This document shows, piece by piece, positions 1-5,715 of a stretch of DNA of 30,839 nt. Source of the DNA: Collinsella sp. Its GTDB lineage: Bacteria; Actinomycetota; Coriobacteriia; Coriobacteriales; Coriobacteriaceae. Under the pieces are notes generated by a model that searched no databases, was not told the DNA's origin, and worked only from the letters and a program-made list of their open reading frames with translations. The translations under genes and the position numbers were made by a program. The number at the start of each line of letters is the position of its first letter. The stretch's first letter is position 1. The stretch lies in NCBI GenBank assembly GCA_019419505.1, contig DXZS01000023.1, forward strand, positions 40,497 to 71,335. The letters run 5' to 3'.

Positions 1-40
1 CGTCATCGAGCTCTTCAAGAAGATCTGCCCGGCTGCCTAA
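1..40 (+). CDS. 3' end of an unidentified gene (partial)
   Basis: Reading from base 2, an open frame gives VIELFKKICPAA and stops at TAA (38-40). Only 12 residues are inside the window, so no function can be given. The codons end mostly in G or C like the neighbouring genes, and a strong inverted repeat with a terminator-like hairpin follows at once, which fits a true gene end. Confidence 0.6.
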   Translation, partial: VIELFKKICPAA

Positions 41-47
41 CATGGTT

Positions 48-177
48 CGGCGGGCCCCTGCCCGTTAGCCCCAGAATCGTCCTCGGACATGTCGGAGGCC
101 CCGCTGCGCACTACGTGCGGCGGGGCCTCCTTCTGTCCTGCGGAAAGATTCTGGGGCTAACGGGCAGGGGCCCGCCG
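48..177. repeat. Nested inverted repeat: 31-bp perfect arms around an inner hairpin
   Basis: Bases 48-78 are exactly complementary to 147-177 (31 of 31). The 68-base interior holds a second hairpin with an 11-bp perfect GC-rich stem (94-104 with 120-130), which can be extended by a few pairs. The inner hairpin looks like a terminator for the gene ending at base 40, although only a weak T-rich stretch follows. The long outer arms are more than a terminator needs. They may make this a small palindromic mobile or repeat element, or a stable RNA or cruciform structure. Confidence 0.85.
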
Positions 178-295
178 GCTCGTTATCGTGGCGGGCGCTG
201 CTCTGGGAAGCTCGATGGGTTGTCTCGCTAGGTAAATAATTGTGCGTGGTGGTATTGTTGCTGTGGGTTTAATTCGATATGAAAGGGTGACTTTG

Positions 296-1324
296 GTGTC
301 CAAGATGGATTCTACGCTCTCCTACATTACTGACCAGTTGAAGGCGCTTACCTCGATTGCTTCGCCTACGGGCTATACCCGTGCGGCGACTGATTATCTA
401 ATGGAAACGTTGCGCGATATGGGCTTTGGGCCCGAGCGTTCCAATAAGGGCAACGTGTTGGTTGAGCTTGGCGGCGAGGGCGAACCGCTCGTGTTGGCGA
501 GCCATGTCGATACCCTGGGCGCCATGGTGCGCTCCATCAAGGACAATGGTCGCTTGCGTCCCACGACGCTCGGCGGGCATCAGTGGTCTACGGCCGATGG
601 CGAGAACTGCACCGTTTACACGCGCGATGGCAATGTCTACACGGGTGTGGTCCTCAACACCGAGCCTTCGGCGCATGTGGCCGATGAACCGGTCAAGACC
701 ATCGAGAAGAACATGGAGATCTTGCTCGACGAGAACGTCGATAGCAAGGACGATGTGCTCGAGCTGGGTATTCAGACGGGCGATATCATCGCTATGGATC
801 CGCGTACCACGGTGACGGAGAGCGGCTACATCAAGAGTCGCTTCCTTGACGACAAGCTGTCCGCGTCGATTCTGCTGGGCCTGGCGCGTGCCGTCGCCGC
901 TGGCGAGGTGACACTCTCGCGCAAGGTATCGCTGCTCTTTACCGTGTACGAAGAGGTCGGCCACGGCGGTGCCTTTGTGCCGGCCGACACGCGCGAGATG
1001 ATCAGCGTGGACATGGGCTGCGTGGGTGACGACCTGGGCTGCACCGAGCGCATGGTTTCGATTTGTGCCAAGGATTCGGGTGGCCCCTATAACTACGATC
1101 TGGTGACCACGCTGTCCAATATCGCGCGCGAGCTGGAGCTCGATTACGCCATCGATGTGTACCCGCACTACGGCTCCGACGTCGAGGCCACGCTCTCGGC
1201 CGGCTACGACATTCGCCATGGCCTGATCGGCCCCGGCGTGTACGCGAGCCACAACTACGAGCGCAGCCACATCGACGGTGTGCGTAACACCTTTGAGCTC
1301 GTCCGCGCCTACGTGCAGCGCTAG
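296..1324 (+). CDS. M42 family metallopeptidase (glutamyl/aminoacyl aminopeptidase type)
   Basis: This is a cytosolic, metal-dependent aminopeptidase that trims N-terminal residues from peptides. M42 enzymes usually form large tetrahedral dodecamers with two metal ions per subunit. Visible family signatures are LASHVDTLG (metal-binding His and Asp), FLDDKLSA (bridging Asp), YEEVGHGG (the catalytic Glu pair), the VDMG segment, and a C-terminal ASHNYERSH with another likely metal-binding His. The start is uncertain. GTG at 296 is about 9 bases from AAAGG (282-286) and gives 342 residues beginning MSKMDSTLSY; ATG at 305 gives 339. The frame is open back to 242, but that extension has no ribosome site of its own and does not resemble the family. 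The length matches M42 peptidases. The gene stands alone and ends in a terminator hairpin. Confidence 0.9.
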   Translation: MSKMDSTLSYITDQLKALTSIASPTGYTRAATDYLMETLRDMGFGPERSNKGNVLVELGGEGEPLVLASHVDTLGAMVRSIKDNGRLRPTTLGGHQWSTADGENCTVYTRDGNVYTGVVLNTEPSAHVADEPVKTIEKNMEILLDENVDSKDDVLELGIQTGDIIAMDPRTTVTESGYIKSRFLDDKLSASILLGLARAVAAGEVTLSRKVSLLFTVYEEVGHGGAFVPADTREMISVDMGCVGDDLGCTERMVSICAKDSGGPYNYDLVTTLSNIARELELDYAIDVYPHYGSDVEATLSAGYDIRHGLIGPGVYASHNYERSHIDGVRNTFELVRAYVQR

Positions 1325-1332
1325 CAATGCAG

Positions 1333-1374
1333 CGGCCTCGGCTGACACAGCAGTACCGACCGAGGCCGTCCTCT
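1333..1374 (+). terminator. Terminator after the M42 peptidase gene
   Basis: A 9-bp perfect stem (1333-1341 with 1360-1368) with an 18-base loop is followed by a pyrimidine stretch, TCCTCT. It starts 9 bases after the stop codon. The T-tract is weak. Confidence 0.65.
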
Positions 1375-1375
1375 C

Positions 1376-1446
1376 TAAGTTGCGGTGAAATAGGGATTGC
1401 TTGGCGGTTTTAAACGCTTAAACAGTCCCTATTTCACCGCAACTTA
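1376..1446. repeat. Intergenic palindromic repeat, copy 1 (core TTGCGGTGAAATAG)
   Basis: Bases 1376-1396 are exactly complementary to 1426-1446 (21 of 21), enclosing 29 bases. The element sits between the convergent M42 peptidase and mnmA genes. A second element with the same 14-base core in both arms but a different interior is at 12511-12573, so it is a repeat family and not a chance hairpin. In this place it could also act as a bidirectional terminator. Confidence 0.85.
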
Positions 1447-1460
1447 TGAAGGGGATGGGG

Positions 1461-2561
1461 CTACTTGATGGTGCCGGTCACGGTGCCGCCGCCCAGGACG
1501 ATGTCGCCGCGATAGACTACAACGGCCTGGCCGGGGGCGATGGCTCTCTGCGGCTCGTCAAAGGTCAGTAGCATTTGTCCGTCGGCGCCATGTGTAAGGG
1601 TCGCTGCCTGGTCTTTCTGACGGTAGCGGTACTTGGCACCCACGCGAATGCCGCCGGACGTGAGCTCTGCCTCCATGCGGTCGGCAGGGGCGCTCCAGAT
1701 CCAGTCGTTGGCCGTGAGCGCTGTGGCCGTCAGGTCCTCGGCCTCGCCCAGATGCACAATGTTGTTGGCGGCATCGACGCCCGTTACGTACACGGGATGC
1801 GCCATCGCGACGCCCAGGCCCTTGCGCTGGCCGATGGTGTAGCGCAGCGCGCCGTTGTGGCGCCCGACCACGCTGCCGTCGCGCCACACAATGTCGCCCG
1901 GTGCAGTGGGATGTCCGCAGCGGCGCTCGATATAGCCCGCGTAGTCACCGTCTGGAATAAAGCAGATGTCCTCGCTTTCGGCCTTCTGGGCGTTGGTAAA
2001 GCCCTGCTCGGCGGCTATGCGGCGCACGTCGCGCTCTTTGTCCAGTCCGGCCAGCGGAAAGATCGTGCGTGCCAGGCGCTCTTGTGTGAGCGAATACAAA
2101 AAGTAGCTTTGGTCCTTTTTGGGATCTTCGCCGCGGTGCAGCTGCCAGGTTCCGTCGGACGCCTGGCTCGTTTTGGCGTAATGACCCGTGGCGATGTAGT
2201 CGCAGCCCATGTCCAGCGCTGCATCGAGCAGCGCGCCAAACTTAATGTGGCGGTTGCAGATAATGCACGGATTGGGCGTCAGCCCCTCCTGGTAGGCGTT
2301 CACAAAGCGCTCGATTACGTTACGGTCGAAGGTTTGCTGCAAGTCGAGCACATGGTGAGGAATGCCTATGCGCTCGGCGACGGCCTCTGCGTCGGCGATG
2401 TCGCGGTCGACCTTACTCATGCCCGTGGCGGGGTCGGGTGCGGGGCAGGTGAGGCGCATGGTGGCGCCGACACATTCGTAGCCCTGGCTTTTGAGCAGAT
2501 ACGCGGTCACGCTGGAATCGACGCCGCCGCTCATGGCGACGAGCACGCGCTTGTTGTGCAT
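1461..2561 (-). CDS. mnmA: tRNA-specific 2-thiouridylase MnmA
   Basis: MnmA activates U34 of the Lys, Glu and Gln tRNAs with ATP and inserts sulfur to form 2-thiouridine, which helps decoding. The 366-residue product has the PP-loop SGGVDSS (residues 11-17). Cys102 in NPCIICN and Cys200 in SEDICFIP match the catalytic cysteine pair of the family, and GHYAK is also present. The ATG at 2561 is chosen because AAGGAG lies 9 bases upstream and the protein then begins MHNKRVLVAMSGG, as is usual. The frame stays open further upstream, but that stretch crosses a terminator hairpin and is not family-like. The gene lies downstream of cysK on the same strand. A terminator 30 bases before the start separates the two, and a promoter-like box lies just above it. 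The link to cysK through cysteine-derived sulfur is an inference. Confidence 0.95.
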   Translation of the reverse strand: MHNKRVLVAMSGGVDSSVTAYLLKSQGYECVGATMRLTCPAPDPATGMSKVDRDIADAEAVAERIGIPHHVLDLQQTFDRNVIERFVNAYQEGLTPNPCIICNRHIKFGALLDAALDMGCDYIATGHYAKTSQASDGTWQLHRGEDPKKDQSYFLYSLTQERLARTIFPLAGLDKERDVRRIAAEQGFTNAQKAESEDICFIPDGDYAGYIERRCGHPTAPGDIVWRDGSVVGRHNGALRYTIGQRKGLGVAMAHPVYVTGVDAANNIVHLGEAEDLTATALTANDWIWSAPADRMEAELTSGGIRVGAKYRYRQKDQAATLTHGADGQMLLTFDEPQRAIAPGQAVVVYRGDIVLGGGTVTGTIK

Positions 2562-2590
2562 GAGGAGGTTCTCCTTGGTGGCATGTGGCC

Positions 2591-2629
2591 AAAAAAGAAA
2601 AGCGGCGCGGGAGGCTGGTTCCGCGCCGC
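2591..2629 (-). terminator. Intrinsic terminator between cysK and mnmA, at the mnmA leader
   Basis: Read on the minus strand, a 9-bp perfect GC stem (2621-2629 with 2602-2610) with a 10-base loop runs straight into TTTTCTTTTTT. It is a strong Rho-independent terminator about 112 bases after the cysK stop and only 30 bases before the mnmA start codon. Confidence 0.85.
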
Positions 2630-2633
2630 AGAC

Positions 2634-2642
2634 ATTGTAGCA
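2634..2642 (-). promoter_or_regulatory. Extended -10 promoter candidate for mnmA
   Basis: The minus strand reads TGC-TACAAT, an extended -10 element. Predicted transcription would start near 2627, inside the first arm of the terminator hairpin. No good -35 box is visible. Confidence 0.5.
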
Positions 2643-2742
2643 AGTTCGGACGTCTCGTGGGGCATCCTGTTGGGATGAGCTCAGGCTGCCAGAAGAGAGG
2701 GGAGACCGGTTCATCCTGGGCTCAACCTATGGGCAACAGACC

Positions 2743-3681
2743 TTAGTCCTGGAAGAGTGCCGTGGATAGGTAGCGCTCGCCGGTGTCGGCGAGCAGCGCC
2801 ACGATGGTCTTGCCCTCGTTCTCGGGGCGCTTGGCCAGCTGCAGTGCGGCCCACACGGCGGCGCCGGACGAAATGCCTACGAGCACGCCTTCCTTGTGGC
2901 CCACGGCGCGGCCGGTGGCAAAGGCGTCGTCGTTCTCGACGGGGATGATCTCGTCGTAGACCTGGGTGTCGAGGACGTCGGGCACAAAGCCAGCGCCGAT
3001 GCCCTGGATCTTGTGCGGGCCGGCCTGGCCCTTGGAGAGCACCGGGGAGGTGGCGGGCTCGACGGCGACGACCTGAATCTCGGGGTTTTGCTCCTTGAGG
3101 AACTCGCCCACGCCGGTCACGGTACCGCCGGTGCCGACGCCGGCGACGAAGATGTCGACCTTGCCGTCGGTGTCATCCCAGATCTCGGGGCCGGTCGTGG
3201 CCTTGTGGATGGCGGGGTTGGCGGGGTTCACAAACTGGCCGGCGATAATGCTGTTGGGCGTCTCCTTCTGCAGCTCTTCGGCCTTGGCGATGGCGCCCTT
3301 CATGCCCTTGGAGCCGTCGGTGAGCACGAGCTGTGCGCCATATGCCTGCATAAGCTTGCGGCGCTCGACGGACATGGTCTCGGGCATGGTGATGATCACC
3401 TTGTAGCCGCGGGCGGCCGCCACCGAGGCGATGCCGACGCCGGTGTTGCCGCTCGTGGGCTCGATGATGGTGTAGTCGCCGCCGCGCACGAGCTTGCCGG
3501 CCTTCTCGGCCTCGTCGATCATGTTCTTGGCGACGCGGTCTTTGACGGAGCCGGCGGGGTTGAAGTATTCCAGCTTGACGAGCACACGGGCCTTGAGGTC
3601 CTCATCGGCCTCAAAGTGGGTGAGCTCCAGGAGCGGGGTGTGGCCGATAAGCTGATCGATGGACGTGTAAACCTTGCTCAT
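2743..3681 (-). CDS. cysK: Cysteine synthase (O-acetylserine sulfhydrylase, CysK type)
   Basis: This PLP enzyme makes cysteine from O-acetylserine and sulfide in the cytosol. The 312-residue protein has the PLP lysine in NPAGSVKDR (Lys47), the substrate loop TSGNTG (76-81), the glycine-rich phosphate loop GVGTGGT and a C-terminal GISSGAA. The length is typical. The ATG at 3681 is preceded by GGAGG with a 6-base gap. The gene is divergent from an Rrf2-family regulator, the arrangement expected for a CymR-like sulfur circuit. Its promoter region holds a good -35/-10 pair and a palindrome just downstream of the predicted start of transcription. Some relatives are cystathionine beta-synthases, but the short length without CBS domains favours CysK. 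Confidence 0.95.
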   Translation of the reverse strand: MSKVYTSIDQLIGHTPLLELTHFEADEDLKARVLVKLEYFNPAGSVKDRVAKNMIDEAEKAGKLVRGGDYTIIEPTSGNTGVGIASVAAARGYKVIITMPETMSVERRKLMQAYGAQLVLTDGSKGMKGAIAKAEELQKETPNSIIAGQFVNPANPAIHKATTGPEIWDDTDGKVDIFVAGVGTGGTVTGVGEFLKEQNPEIQVVAVEPATSPVLSKGQAGPHKIQGIGAGFVPDVLDTQVYDEIIPVENDDAFATGRAVGHKEGVLVGISSGAAVWAALQLAKRPENEGKTIVALLADTGERYLSTALFQD

Positions 3682-3740
3682 GGTGAACCTCCAAAGTGTT
3701 CAAGTTGCTGGTTGCCGTGTGGTTTCACGGTGCGTGTAGC

Positions 3741-3778
3741 AGCTAAACCCATAAACCTTATAGGTTGTTCGTTTAGCT
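3741..3778. promoter_or_regulatory. Nested palindrome, candidate Rrf2 operator in front of cysK
   Basis: AGCTAAAC (3741-3748) and GTTTAGCT (3771-3778) are perfect inverted repeats. Inside them is AACCT-TAT-AGGTT (3754-3766). The whole element begins about 3 bases after the predicted cysK transcription start on the minus strand. Its position and the neighbouring divergent regulator suggest an operator; the protein bound is inferred. Confidence 0.55.
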
Positions 3779-3788
3779 GTTGGGAAGC

Positions 3789-3817
3789 ATACTAGACACT
3801 AAAGCCTAGTAATGCAA
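3789..3817 (-). promoter_or_regulatory. cysK promoter
   Basis: On the minus strand TTGCAT (3817-3812), a 17-base spacer and TAGTAT (3794-3789) form a near-consensus sigma-70 type promoter. Transcription should start near 3781. A small inverted repeat, ACTAG/CTAGT (3791-3795, 3806-3810), overlaps the -10 box and spacer and may be a further protein site. Confidence 0.65.
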
Positions 3818-3892
3818 TAGGAAATAGAAGATTATTGCGAGTCGATTAACCATCTTGACCGGAACGGGTATTTTCAAAACTAATTTTTCGGC

Positions 3893-3898
3893 TAGAAT
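3893..3898 (+). promoter_or_regulatory. -10 box candidate for the Rrf2 regulator gene
   Basis: TAGAAT lies 36 bases before the start codon, in an AT-rich stretch of otherwise GC-rich DNA. The -35 region is poor. Confidence 0.4.
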
Positions 3899-3934
3899 TT
3901 CTACGGACTAAATGACCGAAAGGCAGCACTATAC

Positions 3935-4363
3935 ATGTTGGTTTCTACTAAGGGCAGATATGCCCTGCGCGTTATGGTCGATCTGGCCGAGCACCAGGCG
4001 GCCGGTCGCATTCCGCTCAAAGAGATCGCGGCGCGACAGGGGATTTCCGAGAAATATCTCGAGAACATCTTGGCTACGCTCGTGCGCGCCAACATGCTTT
4101 CGGGCATGCGCGGCAAGGGAGGTGGCTACGTGCTCACGCGCCCGCCCGAGCAGTACACGGTGGGCGAGATCCTGCGCCTGACCGAGGGCAGTCTGGCGCC
4201 GGTCGCCTGCCTGGATGGCGACTGCAAGGGCTGCTCGCGTTCGGATGAGTGCCCCACGCTCGACGTGTGGAAGAACCTGGACAAGCTCATCAACGACTAC
4301 CTCGACGGCGTGACGCTCGATCAACTTGTCGCTCCCAACCATGGCTACGACTACGTCATCTAA
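3935..4363 (+). CDS. Rrf2 family transcriptional regulator (CymR/IscR-like)
   Basis: This 142-residue winged-helix DNA-binding protein starts MLVSTKGRYALRVMVDLA, the standard Rrf2 opening. A helix-turn-helix follows (IPLKEIAARQGISEKYLENIL, about 27-47) and then the wing RGKGGGYVLTRP (59-70). Four cysteines, C92, C97, C100 and C106, lie in the segment where IscR and NsrR carry Fe-S ligands, so it may sense Fe-S status or redox state. The gene is divergent from cysK. In Firmicutes, CymR of this family represses cysteine-supply genes together with CysK, so a similar role is the leading inference; an IscR-like role is the alternative. Translation starts at ATG 3935 with GAAAGG about 11 bases upstream. 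It ends in a shared bidirectional terminator. Confidence 0.88.
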   Translation: MLVSTKGRYALRVMVDLAEHQAAGRIPLKEIAARQGISEKYLENILATLVRANMLSGMRGKGGGYVLTRPPEQYTVGEILRLTEGSLAPVACLDGDCKGCSRSDECPTLDVWKNLDKLINDYLDGVTLDQLVAPNHGYDYVI

Positions 4364-4431
4364 CCCATACCTGTCATGTGGGGACGGGTAGAAATGGTAG
4401 ATTCTCTCGTCCTTTGAGACCTGACAAATAA

Positions 4432-4469
4432 GAAGGCCGCCCATTTTTGCGATGGGCGGCCTTCGTTTT
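4432..4469. terminator. Bidirectional terminator between the Rrf2 gene and the membrane protein gene
   Basis: A 12-bp perfect stem (4432-4443 with 4453-4464), a 9-base loop and T-rich flanks on both sides (GTTTTG on plus, TTATTT on minus) lie between convergent genes. Confidence 0.85.
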
Positions 4470-4504
4470 GGGCTGTTGAGACGGGCGCGGCCGGAATGGC
4501 CGTT

Positions 4505-4870
4505 TTAGCCCTCGGCGATGCTGTCGAGGATGCTGCGCATGATGGACACCAGGATGCTGCCCATAAAGGCCGATCCAAAGCTGGCGATGGAGATACCCGC
4601 GCCCAGCAGATTGACCGACAGATAGCTGGCCAGCTCGAGCATAAAGCTGTTGACTACGAGCTGAAAAATACCCAGCGTAATGATCGTGAGCGGCAGCGAG
4701 ATAACCGTGAGGAACGGCTTGACGAGCGAATCGACGATGTTCAGGAACAATCCCACGAAGGCGAAACAGACCCAGGCCTCGGCAAAACCGAAGGGCTGGA
4801 TGCCGGGAACGAGGAACGTGGCAATCGCGATGGCGATCGAGGTAAAGAGCCAGTTAAGCATAAAGCGCAT
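4505..4870 (-). CDS. Small four-helix membrane protein, PF04020 ("phage holin" superfamily IV/YvlD type)
   Basis: The 121-residue protein has four hydrophobic segments, at about 5-22, 32-52, 55-76 and 85-112, separated by very short loops. It resembles the widespread PF04020 family, named after mycobacteriophage holins but found as a single chromosomal gene in most Actinobacteria and Bacilli. Function is not established. No lysin or other phage gene is nearby, so it is not evidence for a prophage. ATG at 4870 has GAAAGGA 7 bases upstream. It is convergent with the Rrf2 gene and divergent from the TrpR-like gene. Confidence 0.85.
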   Translation of the reverse strand: MRFMLNWLFTSIAIAIATFLVPGIQPFGFAEAWVCFAFVGLFLNIVDSLVKPFLTVISLPLTIITLGIFQLVVNSFMLELASYLSVNLLGAGISIASFGSAFMGSILVSIMRSILDSIAEG

Positions 4871-5194
4871 GGTGTGAATCCTTTCTTGCGCAGGGTGCGT
4901 CGGCGTCGCGTGAAGCGGTTTGCTGCGGCAGCTTGGACGGCCGCTCGGGTGTGCCGCCTTGTTCGGCCGCCCATTGTCTCAGATATTCGTGGAGCTTACG
5001 TGCGCATTCGGTTTCAAAACGGCGTTCGTCCTGAAAAACGCGCCGCTGGCAGAGAGTCTTGTCGCTTTAGTTTGGTGGTGTGCTACACTGCTACGGGCAA
5101 AAGCCACAGGCGTTGCCCTATTGCATAGAACGGGCGAACGATGCCCGATGTCAGTATCAACTTCGATGCCTTATGGCGGGTTTGGCGGTGATCG
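4871..5194. other. 324-base divergent intergenic region with hairpins in the downstream leader
   Basis: This lies between the divergent membrane-protein and TrpR-like genes. Its right part carries an extended -10 box (5081-5089). The roughly 100-base leader that follows has two hairpins: GGGCAA/TTGCCC (5095-5100 with 5113-5118) and CGGGC/GCCCG (5131-5135 with 5143-5147). No coding sequence with a ribosome site is seen. The promoter for the minus-strand gene is not clear. Confidence 0.6.
5081..5089 (+). promoter_or_regulatory. Extended -10 promoter for the TrpR-like gene
   Basis: TGC-TACACT, with a weak TTGTCG 19 bases upstream as a possible -35 box. The start of transcription would be near 5096, giving a leader of about 100 bases before the ATG at 5195. 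Confidence 0.5.
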
Positions 5195-5494
5195 ATGAAT
5201 ATCGAGAACATGTTTGACAAGCCTGATGTCAAGCAGCTGGTCCACGCATTTAGTCTTTTGGATGACGAGAAGGATATCCAGGCTTTTTTGACCGATATCT
5301 GCACGCCGCGCGAGATCTGCGATCTTTCGCAACGTCTGCAGGTTGCGCGTTATCTGGATGAGGGCGAGCCTTATGTTGAGGTTCAGGCCCGCACCGGCGC
5401 TTCGTCCACTACGGTGAGCCGCGTTTCAAAGGCACTCAACGGCGAGTACGGTGGCTATCGCAAGATCCTCATCAAGCTGGAGGATGGCGAGTAG
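5195..5494 (+). CDS. TrpR-related YerC/YecD family DNA-binding protein
   Basis: This 99-residue protein has the TrpR-like all-helical fold. ICTPREICDLSQRLQVARYL and the helix-turn-helix VEVQARTGASSTTVSRVSKAL are the hallmarks of the YerC/YecD family. That family resembles the tryptophan repressor, but its ligand and targets are mostly unknown, so control of tryptophan genes should not be assumed. It has its own promoter and a strong terminator, so it is monocistronic. The ribosome site before ATG 5195 is weak (GGCGGTGA), which with the structured leader may limit translation. Confidence 0.85.
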   Translation: MNIENMFDKPDVKQLVHAFSLLDDEKDIQAFLTDICTPREICDLSQRLQVARYLDEGEPYVEVQARTGASSTTVSRVSKALNGEYGGYRKILIKLEDGE

Positions 5495-5521
5495 GCCAGC
5501 GGCAACAAACGAATTGCGCAG

Positions 5522-5547
5522 AACCGTCCCTTCGGGGGCGGTTTTTT
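5522..5547 (+). terminator. Terminator of the TrpR-like gene, TTCG loop
   Basis: A 9-bp stem (5522-5530 with 5535-5543, one G-T pair) is closed by a stable TTCG tetraloop and followed by TTTTTT. It is a classical intrinsic terminator, 28 bases after the stop codon. Confidence 0.92.
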
Positions 5548-5630
5548 GATCCTTTGGGGACGGAGGAAAACGGATCACTGGGTTAGACTGACCTCCTCGG
5601 TGATCCATTTTCCTCCGTCTCCAAGGGGTC
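5548..5630. repeat. Long imperfect palindrome, second repeat type (core GGGGACGGAGGAAAA)
   Basis: Bases 5548-5579 pair with 5599-5630: 27 of 32 positions are complementary, and four of the five others are G-T pairs, so a plus-strand RNA would form an almost continuous hairpin. The spacer is 19 bases. It follows a terminator directly, so termination is already provided for. The GGGGACGG start also occurs at 4380-4387, followed by a similar GAAA and GG pattern, which may be a decayed relative. Confidence 0.75.
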
Positions 5631-5670
5631 AAATCTGTTGGCGTGGGGCAAATCTGTCCGCGCGGGCGGG

Positions 5671-5676
5671 TAGGAT
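5671..5676 (+). promoter_or_regulatory. -10 box candidate for addB-addA
   Basis: GGG-TAGGAT, 40 bases before the addB start codon. The same GG-TANNAT pattern precedes three other genes here (12630, 20506, 26874). There is no clear -35 box. Confidence 0.35.
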
Positions 5677-5715
5677 GGAAACATTGAATATTGCGAACGG
5701 TTTGAGTGGAGGACC

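Noticed and set aside
2562..2714. N-terminal extension of MnmA to an ATG at 2714
   Set aside because: The extension runs through the terminator and promoter-like box and lacks family resemblance, while the ATG at 2561 has a good ribosome site.
4505..4870. Holin-like gene as a sign of a prophage
   Set aside because: The PF04020 protein is a common single chromosomal gene. No lysin, integrase, structural gene or attachment site is nearby.
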